A DNA stretch of 31,094 nt from JBBIOI01 sp037443425 (GTDB lineage Bacteria; Desulfobacterota; BSN033; UBA1163): the NCBI GenBank assembly GCA_037443425.1, contig JBBIOI010000031.1, positions 1 to 31,094 of the forward strand. Reading direction: 5' to 3'. This document shows positions 1-8,067 of the stretch, piece by piece; the first letter of the stretch is position 1; every line of letters starts with the position of its first letter. The position numbers and the translations under genes are program-made. Under the pieces are notes generated by a model. The model was not told where the DNA came from. It made no database searches and was given only the letters and a program-made list of their open reading frames with translations.

Positions 1-2
1 TG

Positions 3-602
3 AAGGCTGTTGAAAGGTTTGAATATAAGAAGGGGTATAAATTTGGTACTTATGCAACTTGGTGGATAAAGCAGTCGATTACAAGGGCAATTGCAGATCA
101 AACCCGGACAATTCGTATACCAGTCCACATGGTCGAATTTCTGAATAAAATTAATCAAACCTATTTGAATTTGGTTCAACAGATGGGAAGAGAGCCGTCT
201 CTTGAAGAAATTGCAAAAAAGATGGGAATCACAGTAGAAAATCTCCAAAAGAGTTTAAAGGTAACAAAGAGACCGATTTCAATTGAAACACCTATTGGAG
301 AAGAGGATTATCGTTTAAGTGATTTGATAGAAGACAAAGAATCATTATCACCCTTCGATTCAGCAATAAGCTCTGAGATAATTTATCAAATTAGAAAAAC
401 CCTTTCGCTTCTTAATAAGAGAGAGGAAAAGATCCTTAAGATGAGGTTTGGGATTGATGAAAATCGCGACTATACACTTGAAGAAGTAGGAAGAGATTTT
501 GATGTTACAAGAGAAAGGATTAGGCAGATTGAGGAGAAGGCTTTAATGAAAATCAGAAAGTTCTCAAGGGCTGAAAAATTAAAGGCGTTTATCGATTATT
601 AA
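3..602 (+). CDS. rpoD: RNA polymerase primary sigma factor RpoD, 3' part
   Basis: This is the C-terminal 199 residues of a sigma-70 family factor; the 5' part lies outside the window and the frame is open from base 3. The visible part begins in region 2.3/2.4, with the signature KAVERFEYKKGYKFGTYATW followed by WIKQSITRAIADQTRTIRIP, the -10 recognition and melting segment of primary sigma factors. Region 3 follows (about residues 45-110). Region 4 ends with a -35-reading helix-turn-helix (TLEEVGRDFDVTRERIRQIE, about residues 155-180) and a basic tail. The near-canonical region 2.4 and region 4 argue for the housekeeping RpoD rather than an alternative factor, although RpoS-type group 2 factors cannot be excluded without the N-terminus. 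The next gene starts 22 bases downstream, so co-transcription is likely. Confidence 0.93.
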   Translation, partial: KAVERFEYKKGYKFGTYATWWIKQSITRAIADQTRTIRIPVHMVEFLNKINQTYLNLVQQMGREPSLEEIAKKMGITVENLQKSLKVTKRPISIETPIGEEDYRLSDLIEDKESLSPFDSAISSEIIYQIRKTLSLLNKREEKILKMRFGIDENRDYTLEEVGRDFDVTRERIRQIEEKALMKIRKFSRAEKLKAFIDY

Positions 603-624
603 AAAATTATGGGGAGAAGAAAAA

Positions 625-912
625 ATGAATATTTATGTAGGAAATCTATCAAGTAGAGTTACTGAAAAAGATCTTAGGCAAGCATTTGAGGCATTTGGAC
701 AGGTAAGTTCGGTTACCATTATTAAAGATAGGGAAAGTGGAGAATCTCGAGGCTTTGGTTTTATTGAGATGCCAAATCAAGCAGAGGCACAGATGGCAAT
801 TAAAAGTCTTAATGGAAAAGAACTTCTCGGTAAAAACATGAATGTTAATGAGGCACATGCAAGGCGACAAAAACCGGGTGGGCGCTCACGTTTTGGTAGT
901 AAAAGAAGATAA
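625..912 (+). CDS. Small RRM-type RNA-binding protein
   Basis: A 95-residue single RNA-recognition-motif protein. The RNP2 motif (IYVGNL, residues 3-8) and RNP1 motif (RGFGFIEM, about residues 42-49) are both present and carry the aromatic residues that stack on RNA. After the roughly 80-residue RRM there is a short Arg/Gly/Ser/Lys-rich tail ending in GSKRR, as in cyanobacterial and proteobacterial cold-inducible Rbp proteins. A purine-rich ribosome site (GGGGAGAAG, from about 610) precedes the ATG. It sits between rpoD and rpsU, a position that suggests a role in growth- or temperature-linked RNA handling. The RNA targets are unknown; the family assignment is firm, the role is inference. Confidence 0.92.
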   Translation: MNIYVGNLSSRVTEKDLRQAFEAFGQVSSVTIIKDRESGESRGFGFIEMPNQAEAQMAIKSLNGKELLGKNMNVNEAHARRQKPGGRSRFGSKRR

Positions 913-937
913 TCTTATATATGAAGGGTAAATATTT

Positions 938-1135
938 TTGGATATAAAAGTTTATAACGATGACATTGAGAGGGCACTAAAGAATTTAAAACGGCAACTC
1001 CAGAGGGACGGGCTTTTCAAGGAGATTAGAAAGAGGAGTTTTTATGAGAAGCCTTCTGTTAAAAAGAAAAGGAAACAGAGGGAGGCAAGAAGAAAAAGGA
1101 TGAAATCATTAAAAACAAAGAAATCGAATATTTGA
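938..1135 (+). CDS. rpsU: 30S ribosomal protein S21 (TTG start)
   Basis: A 65-residue, strongly basic protein with the S21 pattern: an N-terminal beta segment (MDIKVYNDDIERALKNLKRQ), then KEIRKRSFYEKPSVKKKRK and a Lys/Arg-rich C-terminal helix. S21 binds the small-subunit platform near the 3' end of 16S rRNA and helps initiation. Length matches the family (about 60-70 residues). No ATG is available in frame; the start is TTG at 938, preceded by GAAGGG at 923-928. The ATG at 921 runs into a stop after eight codons. In many bacteria rpsU lies directly before dnaG and rpoD; here it follows rpoD and an RRM gene, a rearranged version of that macromolecular-synthesis neighbourhood. Confidence 0.93.
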   Translation: MDIKVYNDDIERALKNLKRQLQRDGLFKEIRKRSFYEKPSVKKKRKQREARRKRMKSLKTKKSNI

Positions 1136-1197
1136 ATAAATTTTAAATAAAATTTTTTAGGTAAATATAAATTTATCCAAAGAGAAAGGAGGAGATT

Positions 1198-1623
1198 GTG
1201 ACTCAAGCAAAATTAGGTGATAGGGTAAGGGTACATTATAAATTATTTCTGAATGATGGAACCATTTTTGATTCTTCTCTTGAAAGAGAACCTCTTGAAT
1301 TTATTATTGGAGAGGGAATGGTTATTCCAGGGTTTGAAAATGCAGTAATTGGGATGAATGAAGGGGAGACAAAGAATATATCCCTTCATCCTGAAGAGGC
1401 ATATGGACCATACAGAAATGACCTTGTCTTTGTTGTGGGAAGATCCATGGTTCCACCTGATATTGATCCTCAGGTTGGTATGGGGCTTCAGGTTCGTTCG
1501 CCTAAAGGTATTATTAATGTAATCATTACTGATGTCTCCGATAACACAATTACCCTTGATGGGAATCATCCTTTAGCAGGTAAAGAGCTGAATTTTGAGG
1601 TTAAGCTTTTAAATATACTTTGA
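1198..1623 (+). CDS. FKBP-type peptidyl-prolyl isomerase, SlyD-like
   Basis: A 141-residue SlyD-type prolyl isomerase and chaperone that speeds cis-trans isomerisation of X-Pro bonds. The split FKBP domain is visible: GDRVRVHYKLFLNDGTIFDS and the active-site stretch PLEFIIGEGMVIPGFENAVI at the N-terminal side, closing with ELNFEVKLLNI at the C-terminus. The inserted-in-flap chaperone domain lies between (EEAYGPYRNDLVFVV to ITLDGNHPLAGK). The histidine/cysteine-rich metal-binding tail of E. coli SlyD is absent, as is common outside Enterobacteria. The start is GTG at 1198 behind a strong AAAGGAGGAG ribosome site (1186-1195). No signal peptide is seen, so it is expected to be cytoplasmic. Confidence 0.92.
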   Translation: MTQAKLGDRVRVHYKLFLNDGTIFDSSLEREPLEFIIGEGMVIPGFENAVIGMNEGETKNISLHPEEAYGPYRNDLVFVVGRSMVPPDIDPQVGMGLQVRSPKGIINVIITDVSDNTITLDGNHPLAGKELNFEVKLLNIL

Positions 1624-1629
1624 TAGAGT

Positions 1630-2790
1630 TTATTTATAAGATTTCATAGTTCTAAGCAAAAGCATCGGGAGAATACCTAAGGCAGAAAATGTTGCCATTG
1701 CAATAAAACTTATAAGGTAGTCTCCTGTTAAATCCCTTAATAAACCAATGATATAAGGGCCTAAGGATATCCCTATTCCGAGTGAAGTTCCATGGATGCC
1801 GAAGCCAAAGCCCATTAATGATTCTGGCAGTAGTTCTGCGGGCAGAGAAAAAATAGCAGGTGTTAAGATAGCAACAAAAACGCCTATTAATATAGCAAAA
1901 ATTGTTGCTTTTTGTGGAAAGAAAGAGATTAAAATGAGAAAAAATGCCATACCGCCACACCCAACTGAAACAAACAACCACTTTTTACCCAGTTTATCAA
2001 TCAAGATTCCTACAAAAGGACTAAGAATTACTCCACCCCACATAGGATAACTTGACAGAAGTCCTGCCTTAGCCGTATCCATTCCTAAGTTGGTAAAGTA
2101 GTCAGGGCCAAAGGTAATAAATGAGATTAATCCTGCATTAAAGAGACCCCATGTAATTCCAACAAGCCATATGCCTTTACCTGCACTTTTTATCTTTAAT
2201 GAAATACCGGTTAAATAATTTTTTTCCTTAGTTTGTGTCAAATTTTTAAAAAATATAAAAAATAGGATCAATGCTATTAGACTTAAGATTAAACTTATTA
2301 AGATAGAGACCCTCCAGTGTGATTGGTATGCAATTACTCCCATAAGATTTAGTGAGAGAACAGTTGCAAGAGGCATAGAAAGATTGAATATTCCCATTGA
2401 AAATCCAATTTCCCTATCGTAAAACCATGAAGTAACGCCCTTCCCTCCCACAACCACCATTCCTGCTGCCCCCATTCCTGCTAAAAATCTACCACAGACT
2501 AAAATCCAATAATCATTTCCTGATGCAACAATTCCTGTTCCTATAGACATTATCGTTAATGATGCAATTCCTATAGCTCTGGCTCCATAACGGTCAACGA
2601 GTATTCCACCTGGAAGAGAGATTAAAAATTTTGGTAATGTAAATAGACTCATCAGTACACCAGCTTCAGCATATGAAATACGGAGGGTTTTAATAAGTAT
2701 GGGAAGTATTGGAGGAATGGATTGAAATACAACTCCATAGGAAAAAATACAGAATGTAATTACACCCAATATAATCCAGCGATAATTCAT
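1630..2790 (-). CDS. MFS transporter
   Basis: A 386-residue, very hydrophobic protein with about twelve predicted membrane helices, typical of the Major Facilitator Superfamily. The signature loop between helices 2 and 3 is seen as GGILVDRYGARAIG (motif A, about residues 57-70), and a related motif appears in the second half (GILIDKLGKK). The general look resembles CynX/NimT- or oxalate/formate-type carriers, but the substrate cannot be read from sequence. It converges with the SlyD-like gene, six bases apart. A promoter with a perfect TTGACA lies just upstream, and a repeat element begins 11 bases beyond that hexamer. The ribosome site is weak. Confidence 0.88.
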   Translation of the reverse strand: MNYRWIILGVITFCIFSYGVVFQSIPPILPILIKTLRISYAEAGVLMSLFTLPKFLISLPGGILVDRYGARAIGIASLTIMSIGTGIVASGNDYWILVCGRFLAGMGAAGMVVVGGKGVTSWFYDREIGFSMGIFNLSMPLATVLSLNLMGVIAYQSHWRVSILISLILSLIALILFFIFFKNLTQTKEKNYLTGISLKIKSAGKGIWLVGITWGLFNAGLISFITFGPDYFTNLGMDTAKAGLLSSYPMWGGVILSPFVGILIDKLGKKWLFVSVGCGGMAFFLILISFFPQKATIFAILIGVFVAILTPAIFSLPAELLPESLMGFGFGIHGTSLGIGISLGPYIIGLLRDLTGDYLISFIAMATFSALGILPMLLLRTMKSYK

Positions 2791-2830
2791 TACTTATTTA
2801 AAGCTATTCACCATTAAAATTTGTGGGAAA

Positions 2831-2860
2831 AGTATAATAGAAAGATATTAATAGTGTCAA
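2831..2860 (-). promoter_or_regulatory. Sigma-70 promoter for the MFS gene
   Basis: Read on the minus strand: -35 TTGACA (2855-2860), 18-base spacer, -10 TATACT (2831-2836), about 40 bases before the MFS start codon. The end of repeat copy A lies 11 bases upstream of the -35 hexamer. Confidence 0.6.
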
Positions 2861-2871
2861 GAAGAATAAAC

Positions 2872-3040
2872 CAGACCTCTGAAAAACTATTTAAAAATCC
2901 TTTCATAAATGGGGAAGTGGGGTGAAAAAGCCTTCGAGCGGATACCTTTTATATATTAGCACTATTGATTAATTCCCTTAAAATAGTTTGGTTTTTCTTA
3001 AGCGATTGTTAGCAATTTAAACATTAAAAGCCCCGTTCGA
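2872..3040 (-). repeat. Dispersed non-coding repeat, copy A (inverted partner of copy B)
   Basis: About 165 bases match the reverse complement of 10998-11165 with roughly eight substitutions and one small length difference by eye (about 94-95% identity). The end facing the MFS promoter reads AGACCTCTGAAAAACTATTT from 2873 and equals the rightmost end of copy B. The other end diverges after about 3040 (TTCGAA region); 3041-3091 shows only weak similarity to the remaining part of copy B, suggesting decay or a different insertion history. No ORF spans it. With the terminator at 3092-3128 and the promoter at 2831-2860 this accounts for most of the 2791-3150 gene-free stretch. Confidence 0.85.
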
Positions 3041-3091
3041 ATTCTTTTTAACTCAACCTCCCTCGAGCAAAGATTGTTATAGGCTAACTAA

Positions 3092-3128
3092 AAAGTAAAG
3101 GGGTTTCGTTTTAAAACCCCTTTACTTT
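3092..3128 (-). terminator. Rho-independent terminator of the AOR operon
   Basis: A perfect 15-bp stem (arms 3092-3106 and 3114-3128) with a 7-base loop. On the minus strand the stem runs into TTTTAGTTAG, giving a T tract on that side only, so it terminates leftward transcription of the ferredoxin gene ending at 3151. Confidence 0.85.
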
Positions 3129-3150
3129 AATATCGGAAACAATAATTTTT

Positions 3151-3660
3151 TTATCTTAACTCAGACTCTAACGAAATGGCTTGTCTTTGTGCAGCAGTAA
3201 TCTTCTCAGCAGCTGTTCGCTTCTTCTGAATAGCTATACGATCAGCTTCCACATAATCCACAGCCTTCATGTCACAGAATCTGACACACTGTGGATCTCC
3301 ATCGCAAAGGTCACATTTAAAATTTTTTCTATCAATTACATTGAAACCCATTGCACCAAAGGGACAAACTGCTACACATGACCGGCATCCAATGCATATA
3401 TCATGATTAACCATTACACGATTCAGATCTTCGTCCCTATAGATTGCTTTTACCGGGCAGACAATCATGCATGGTGCATCCTGACATTGCTGACATGTCA
3501 TTGGTATATAAATACCTTCAGATTCCCATTTGACTATTTTTATTCTGCTTCTTTGGGCATTGGATACGCCATCATGGTAAACCGAACATACAAGTTCGCA
3601 TAGTCTGCATCCTGTACATTTTTCAGGAGTAATGACCAGAACTTTACCCATCTGTTCCAT
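3151..3660 (-). CDS. Four-cluster 4Fe-4S ferredoxin, partner of the AOR enzyme
   Basis: A 169-residue electron-transfer protein of the HycB/DmsB-like ferredoxin group. Four four-cysteine motifs are visible in order: CTGCRLCELVC, CQQCQDAPCMIVC, CIGCRSCVAVC and CDLCDGDPQCVRFC, enough for four [4Fe-4S] clusters. The C-terminal 40 residues are a charged helix without cysteines. There is no Tat or Sec signal, so it is cytoplasmic. The ATG at 3660 has an AAAGGAGA ribosome site. It lies 18 bases after the AOR gene and before a strong terminator, so it is the last gene of that operon and most likely accepts electrons from the tungsten enzyme. Similar small subunits accompany AOR-family proteins, including BamBC of class II benzoyl-CoA reductases; the electron acceptor here is unknown. 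Confidence 0.9.
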   Translation of the reverse strand: MEQMGKVLVITPEKCTGCRLCELVCSVYHDGVSNAQRSRIKIVKWESEGIYIPMTCQQCQDAPCMIVCPVKAIYRDEDLNRVMVNHDICIGCRSCVAVCPFGAMGFNVIDRKNFKCDLCDGDPQCVRFCDMKAVDYVEADRIAIQKKRTAAEKITAAQRQAISLESELR

Positions 3661-3678
3661 GGATATTCTCCTTTCTAT

Positions 3679-5619
3679 TTACAATAAGTGAGATGGCTCG
3701 TTATCGAGACCAAGCCTTTTTAGTGTTTCAGGTTTTGGAACCCCATTCTTATCAAGTCCCTTATATTCATAGAATTCATCAAGCATTTTATTAAATTTCT
3801 CTCTGTCTATTACTCTACCTACGACATCTGGAGCACCTCTTCGAGTTGGTTCATCAAAATATCGGTGATTAAGCATATCACCTCGGTATAAATCATTTCT
3901 TGTCAGTCCTTCACGGAGATTAAAGAGACGTTCAAGCATGTTACATCTTTCAGCAATATCCCATATATCCTTAGGACTTAACTCCAACCCGGTATTATAA
4001 TAAAGTACCCTTGACCAATCTTCAAAATTTGGAAGAGTAGCACCCAGAAATGTTGTATGGTATTTACAAATCCCAAGTGAATCTACTGCCATATAACAGT
4101 TTTCATGCCAGAAGACCTGCCATGGCTTTCCTATGTACTCAGTATGTTCTGAACTCAGTGGTCCATCATAGGGAACAGGAGTGCTGTAAATTTTTCTTAA
4201 CACCTCAACTGGAAGATGATATAGGTCTATTGCTGGTCTACTCCTTAAATGATCAGACCCTCGAGATGCTGTAGCAATATTCAGTGCAAGTGCTGGAGTT
4301 GCCCGTTCATCTGAATGCAAGTTACTTACTCCTTTTACCTGTATTAGGTAATCGAAAGAATTCTTCCCTATCTTTTCAGAGGCTATGATTCCACCTTCGG
4401 CAAGTACATTCCCAAGCCAACCTTCTCTGAAACAGATTCTCCTGATCATTTCCAGCATTGCCTCGGCGTTACCGAATCTTAAATCAAGCCCCTCTGTCTC
4501 TTTATCTGTTAAGATTCCAAGCTCATAGAGTTCCATTGCCCATGATATTAAACTTCCTATTTCAAGATTATCGACTCCCCACTGATCCACCAAATGATTT
4601 GCTGTTAAAAGGGCTTCTAAGCTTGGTATATCAGGCTCACTACAGAAGGCACCCTGTGATGTATATTCAGGACCTTCATCATACCTTCCTGCATATGGGC
4701 CTGATGGAATTTTGTATTTTGCCCTACAATGAACTTGACAACCAAAACATGCAGCCATATGATATGGTCCTATTGTCTTTGTAGCGTTTTCATCTATTGA
4801 TTCCGGCTCAATCTCATCACAATAGAGCATTTGATTGTATTGGAAGTTTCTGCATCTTACCCCGCCCCAGGAATTGGTTGCACCCCATATAAATGGAGTC
4901 CCAAGAGTACCCTGGGTCTGATTGACCTTTGCACTTGTTATCTGATCAATGAATCTTTTATTGTATTCTAATGCTTCTCTTGGATAAGCAATTTTGATAT
5001 CCATTGTTCCACGGGCTGCAATTGCCTTCAGATTTTTAGAGCCCATTACAGCTCCCATTCCTGTTCTACCACCAGAATTCTTTATTCCTGTCATTACATT
5101 TGCATATCTTACAAGATTTTCACCTGCAGGACCAATTACAAGACTTTTTATATCCTCATCACCATGGGCTTCTCTTATTGCCCATTGGGTTTCTGTAACT
5201 GTTTTCCCCCAGAGAAAGCTTGCATCACGAATCTCAATCTTTCCGTTGTGAATCCATAGATAAACAGGTTTTTCTGCCTTTCCCTTTATAACAAGGTGAT
5301 GAAATCCAGCCCATGCAAGCTCAGGAGTAAAAAACCCACCCATGTTACAGCTTCCAAGCATCCCTCCCAATGGAGACTTAGCCATAACATGACATCTTGA
5401 AGTGGCAGAAGCCAACGTGGCTGTTAATATCCCGCCGCTTACTATTAATACATTTTCTGGTCCAAGGGGATCAATACCCTTCTTTGTGTGATTGTACAAA
5501 AGATATGCATCTAATCCCCTTCCACCTAAGAATTTCTTTCTTACCTCAATAGGAATAGGTTTTATTTCTATTTTACCAGTAGATAAATCAATATATGCTA
5601 TCTTTCTATTCAGAGCCAT
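3679..5619 (-). CDS. Aldehyde ferredoxin oxidoreductase family tungstoenzyme
   Basis: A 646-residue AOR-family protein, within the usual 600-650 range. The family binds a bis-pterin tungsten cofactor and one [4Fe-4S] cluster. Visible signatures are GGRG near residue 32, the pterin-binding MGAVMGSKNLKAIAARG (about 188-204), cluster cysteines C291, C294 and C298 (CFGCQVHC), the fourth cysteine C518 in DSLGIC, and an EGPEY motif near residue 315 with DH at 456-457, positions that correspond to catalytic-site residues in characterised AORs. Family members oxidise aldehydes to acids or run the reverse reaction; BamB relatives reduce aromatic CoA esters. I cannot assign the substrate. The start has an AAGGAGG site and overlaps the upstream zinc-ribbon gene by 14 bases, implying translational coupling. 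No signal peptide is present. Confidence 0.92.
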   Translation of the reverse strand: MALNRKIAYIDLSTGKIEIKPIPIEVRKKFLGGRGLDAYLLYNHTKKGIDPLGPENVLIVSGGILTATLASATSRCHVMAKSPLGGMLGSCNMGGFFTPELAWAGFHHLVIKGKAEKPVYLWIHNGKIEIRDASFLWGKTVTETQWAIREAHGDEDIKSLVIGPAGENLVRYANVMTGIKNSGGRTGMGAVMGSKNLKAIAARGTMDIKIAYPREALEYNKRFIDQITSAKVNQTQGTLGTPFIWGATNSWGGVRCRNFQYNQMLYCDEIEPESIDENATKTIGPYHMAACFGCQVHCRAKYKIPSGPYAGRYDEGPEYTSQGAFCSEPDIPSLEALLTANHLVDQWGVDNLEIGSLISWAMELYELGILTDKETEGLDLRFGNAEAMLEMIRRICFREGWLGNVLAEGGIIASEKIGKNSFDYLIQVKGVSNLHSDERATPALALNIATASRGSDHLRSRPAIDLYHLPVEVLRKIYSTPVPYDGPLSSEHTEYIGKPWQVFWHENCYMAVDSLGICKYHTTFLGATLPNFEDWSRVLYYNTGLELSPKDIWDIAERCNMLERLFNLREGLTRNDLYRGDMLNHRYFDEPTRRGAPDVVGRVIDREKFNKMLDEFYEYKGLDKNGVPKPETLKRLGLDNEPSHLL

Positions 5620-5887
5620 CTTTATTTTCCTCCTTCATTTTTTTTGCAAAGGCTTCCTCTGCTATTTTAGTATCCACATCCCAGACAGGACCTCTGATAC
5701 GTGGGAAGCCTGGTTTTATCCAGAATATTCTCCATTCCATTCCACAACGGGGACATTTTACCTGCTTTGCTCCAGGTTCAGGTGTAATTCTTCCCATACA
5801 GCTTGGATTGTGACACCTTACTTGTCCATAGGTTCGAGTCGCACGTAGTTGTTCAGCGGTTGAAGGCCTTTTTTCTTCAATTACCAT
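5606..5887 (-). CDS. Small zinc-ribbon protein, first gene of the AOR operon
   Basis: A 93-residue soluble protein with a zinc-ribbon or rubredoxin-like pattern, CHNPSC followed about 17 residues later by CPRCG, and a charged C-terminus. The ATG at 5887 is chosen over one at 5911 because AAAGGAGG lies directly before it. The 3' end overlaps the AOR start by 14 bases, and the leftward promoter about 80-100 bases upstream makes it the leader of a three-gene operon with the AOR and the ferredoxin. I do not recognise a named family. Possible roles are a small redox or metal-binding partner or an assembly helper for the tungsten enzyme; this is inference from position only. Confidence 0.75.
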   Translation of the reverse strand: MVIEEKRPSTAEQLRATRTYGQVRCHNPSCMGRITPEPGAKQVKCPRCGMEWRIFWIKPGFPRIRGPVWDVDTKIAEEAFAKKMKEENKDGSE

Positions 5888-5965
5888 AATTACCTCCTTT
5901 CTTATGTTCAATGGGATGAACTTATTTTATTAAAGATAATTTTTAATAAACCTTGTTATTACTTA

Positions 5966-5992
5966 TTTATACTATAATTATTTTTTTGTCAA
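5966..5992 (-). promoter_or_regulatory. Candidate promoter of the zinc-ribbon/AOR/ferredoxin operon
   Basis: On the minus strand: TTGACA (5987-5992), 15-base spacer, TATAAA (5966-5971). The -35 is perfect but the spacer is short. It lies 79 bases before the zinc-ribbon ATG in an otherwise gene-free, very AT-rich gap. Confidence 0.45.
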
Positions 5993-6037
5993 GACATTTT
6001 TTAATTTTTTTAAAATAAAATTGTTCACTATAATGAA

Positions 6038-7177
6038 CTATTTCAGCAATGTATGTGCAACAACCATTCTTTGAATCTGATTTGTTCCTTCGAATATTTG
6101 AATCAACTTTGCGTCTCTCATCATCCGTTCAAGAGGATGTTTTTTTGTAATTCCTTGCCATTCTAAAAGTTGAACTGCATCGATTGCAATTTGCATTGCA
6201 ACATCAGAGGCAAAGTATTTAGACATTGAAGAGAAGATTTGGACAGGTGTTCCTTTTACTTTCTCATCCATTACCTCTGCTGCCTTATAAACAAGTGCCT
6301 TTGCTGCTTCAATCTTAATTGCCATATCAGCTAATTTAAGTTTGATTCCATATTCATCAGATCCTTTTTCAAACCAATCCCTGTCTTTTGAAACCTCTAT
6401 TAAATAATCCAAGATTCCTTCAGCCAATCCTACAGCCTGAGCACCAATTGCTGGCCTTGAACGGTTTAGAGTCCTCATCATTAACCACCATCCTGTGCCT
6501 TCTTGACCAAGACATTGGTTTATTGGAACCTTTACATTTTCTAAAATAACCTCTGTTGTGTTAGAACCTCTAAAGCCCATCTTGTTTTCTTCCTTTCCAA
6601 CAATGAGACCATTGGTTCCCTTTTCAATTACAAATCCAATAATTCCTTCTATCCTTTTACCAGGATTGGTTGTTGCAAATACCGTGTAAAAATCCGAAAC
6701 CCCGCCATTTGTGATGAAACATTTCCTGCCATTTATTAAATAATGATCCCCTTTGTATTCAGCCTTTGTTCGAATAGATGCAGCATCTGATCCATGATCA
6801 GGTTCTGTAAGACAGAAGCTTATAAGAGCTTTTTCTTTTGCCAATTTTTTAAGGCAAAACGACTTTAAGCTTTCATTACCACCAAAGACAACAGGTAGTG
6901 TACCAACAGCTTGAACAATTACTAATAGCGATGAAGATGCACAATATCGAGCAATCTCTTCTACGACAATGCAAAAGGATGTAATATCTGCATCCATTCC
7001 TCCATATTCCTTTGGAATGAGGAGGCTCAAAAAACCTTTTTTGGAAAATGTCTCAACAATATCCCATGGAAACTCACCATTATCATCGATTTCCTTTGCC
7101 CTTTTTGATACAAAATCTTGAGCTACCTCTCTTGCCTCTTTTCTCCATCTTTCCCTTTCTTTCTCTATTTCATTCAT
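6038..7177 (-). CDS. Acyl-CoA dehydrogenase
   Basis: A 379-residue FAD-dependent acyl-CoA dehydrogenase of normal length. It removes two hydrogens from the alpha and beta carbons of an acyl-CoA, passing electrons to ETF. The three-part fold is evident: helical N-terminus, central beta domain with CLTEPDHGSDAASIRTKAE and KCFITNGG (substrate and FAD contacts), and helical C-terminus ending in IFEGTNQIQRMVVAH, where the Glu of FEGT is at the catalytic-base position of short- and medium-chain enzymes. A GAGGGA ribosome site precedes the ATG. It follows the SDR gene by 39 bases and shares its direction, so the pair looks like a two-gene operon that may carry out oxidation steps on an acyl-CoA. The chain or ring specificity is not readable. 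Confidence 0.92.
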   Translation of the reverse strand: MNEIEKERERWRKEAREVAQDFVSKRAKEIDDNGEFPWDIVETFSKKGFLSLLIPKEYGGMDADITSFCIVVEEIARYCASSSLLVIVQAVGTLPVVFGGNESLKSFCLKKLAKEKALISFCLTEPDHGSDAASIRTKAEYKGDHYLINGRKCFITNGGVSDFYTVFATTNPGKRIEGIIGFVIEKGTNGLIVGKEENKMGFRGSNTTEVILENVKVPINQCLGQEGTGWWLMMRTLNRSRPAIGAQAVGLAEGILDYLIEVSKDRDWFEKGSDEYGIKLKLADMAIKIEAAKALVYKAAEVMDEKVKGTPVQIFSSMSKYFASDVAMQIAIDAVQLLEWQGITKKHPLERMMRDAKLIQIFEGTNQIQRMVVAHTLLK

Positions 7178-7216
7178 TTTTATCCCTCACAAAATTTAAT
7201 TTTACTAAAAATCTAT

Positions 7217-7957
7217 CTACATACTCCAACCACCTGAAACCTCTACCGTAGCGCCTGTCATAAAGCCCGCTTCATCAGATGCCAAAAATGATACAACATT
7301 GGCAATCTCTTCTGGCTGCCCTATTCTTCTTAGTGGTGTGTTTTCTATAATCATATTTCTATACTTCTCAGCCATTTTTGAAATAGTTGGGGTTAAAACT
7401 AATCCTGGTAAAACCACATTCACATTTATTTGATAACGACCCAATTCTTTTGCGACACTTTTTGTTAAGCCTATTATACCAGCCTTTGCTGAACTGTAAC
7501 TTATAGCAGCGATACCCCCAGTCTTTCCATATATAGAAGAAATATTAATAATCTTACCATAACGATTTTCAATCATGTGCGGAGCAACTGCCTGGATACA
7601 ATTTAACGTCCCTTTTAGATGAACATCTAAAACCGCGTCCCAATCCTCCTCTTTAACTTTTAAGAGAGTTGCTCCTCTATCGAAACCTGCATTGTTAACT
7701 AAAATATGAATCCTTCCCCATTTTTCTAAGACTTCTTTCACCATAATCTGTATATCTAATGACTTAGCCACATCGACTACCTTTAAAATAGCATCCCTCC
7801 CAAGATCTTTTACTTCTTTAAATGTTTTACTACCTGTCTCAGGATTGATTTCAACAATAACTATATCAGCCCCTTCTTGGGCCATCTTAAGGGCAATGCT
7901 TCTTCCTATTCCTTGACCTGCACCTGTAACAATTGCCTTTTTATCTTTTAATCTCAT
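7217..7957 (-). CDS. Short-chain dehydrogenase/reductase (FabG-like)
   Basis: A 246-residue classical SDR, the standard length. It has the Rossmann glycine motif TGAGQGIG (residues 11-18), NNAG, the catalytic serine in INISSIYG, the YSSAK active-site Tyr-Lys pair, and a C-terminal GATVEVSGGW. Members interconvert 3-hydroxyacyl and 3-oxoacyl thioesters or other alcohols and ketones with NAD(P)H. Pairing with an acyl-CoA dehydrogenase suggests 3-hydroxyacyl-CoA oxidation or an alcohol dehydrogenase step in the same pathway, rather than fatty-acid synthesis, since no fab genes are near. The ATG has an AGGAGA site. A promoter with a 17-base spacer lies upstream, back to back with that of the molybdopterin enzyme genes. 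Confidence 0.9.
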   Translation of the reverse strand: MRLKDKKAIVTGAGQGIGRSIALKMAQEGADIVIVEINPETGSKTFKEVKDLGRDAILKVVDVAKSLDIQIMVKEVLEKWGRIHILVNNAGFDRGATLLKVKEEDWDAVLDVHLKGTLNCIQAVAPHMIENRYGKIINISSIYGKTGGIAAISYSSAKAGIIGLTKSVAKELGRYQINVNVVLPGLVLTPTISKMAEKYRNMIIENTPLRRIGQPEEIANVVSFLASDEAGFMTGATVEVSGGWSM

Positions 7958-8010
7958 ATATAAAAATCTCCTAAAAATAGATCATGTCGATTTATACTTT
8001 ATTATGAAAA

Positions 8011-8039
8011 ATTCTAACAGATGGTCAGATTAGCGTCAA
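8011..8039 (-). promoter_or_regulatory. Leftward promoter of the SDR/acyl-CoA dehydrogenase pair
   Basis: Minus strand: TTGACG (8034-8039), 17-base spacer, TAGAAT (8011-8016). Both hexamers are close to consensus. It is divergent from the rightward promoter, with 28 bases between the two -35 hexamers. Confidence 0.6.
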
Positions 8040-8067
8040 TCCTATTTTATTACCCCTGGAATTTAAC

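Noticed and set aside
2791..3150. A small RNA or protein in the gene-free stretch
   Set aside because: The conserved part is shared with copy B and has inserted-element character; no reading frame with a start and ribosome site is seen.
3679..5619. Naming the AOR protein as BamB of benzoyl-CoA reductase
   Set aside because: Resemblance is at family level; none of the other bam genes (BamD-I) are in the window.
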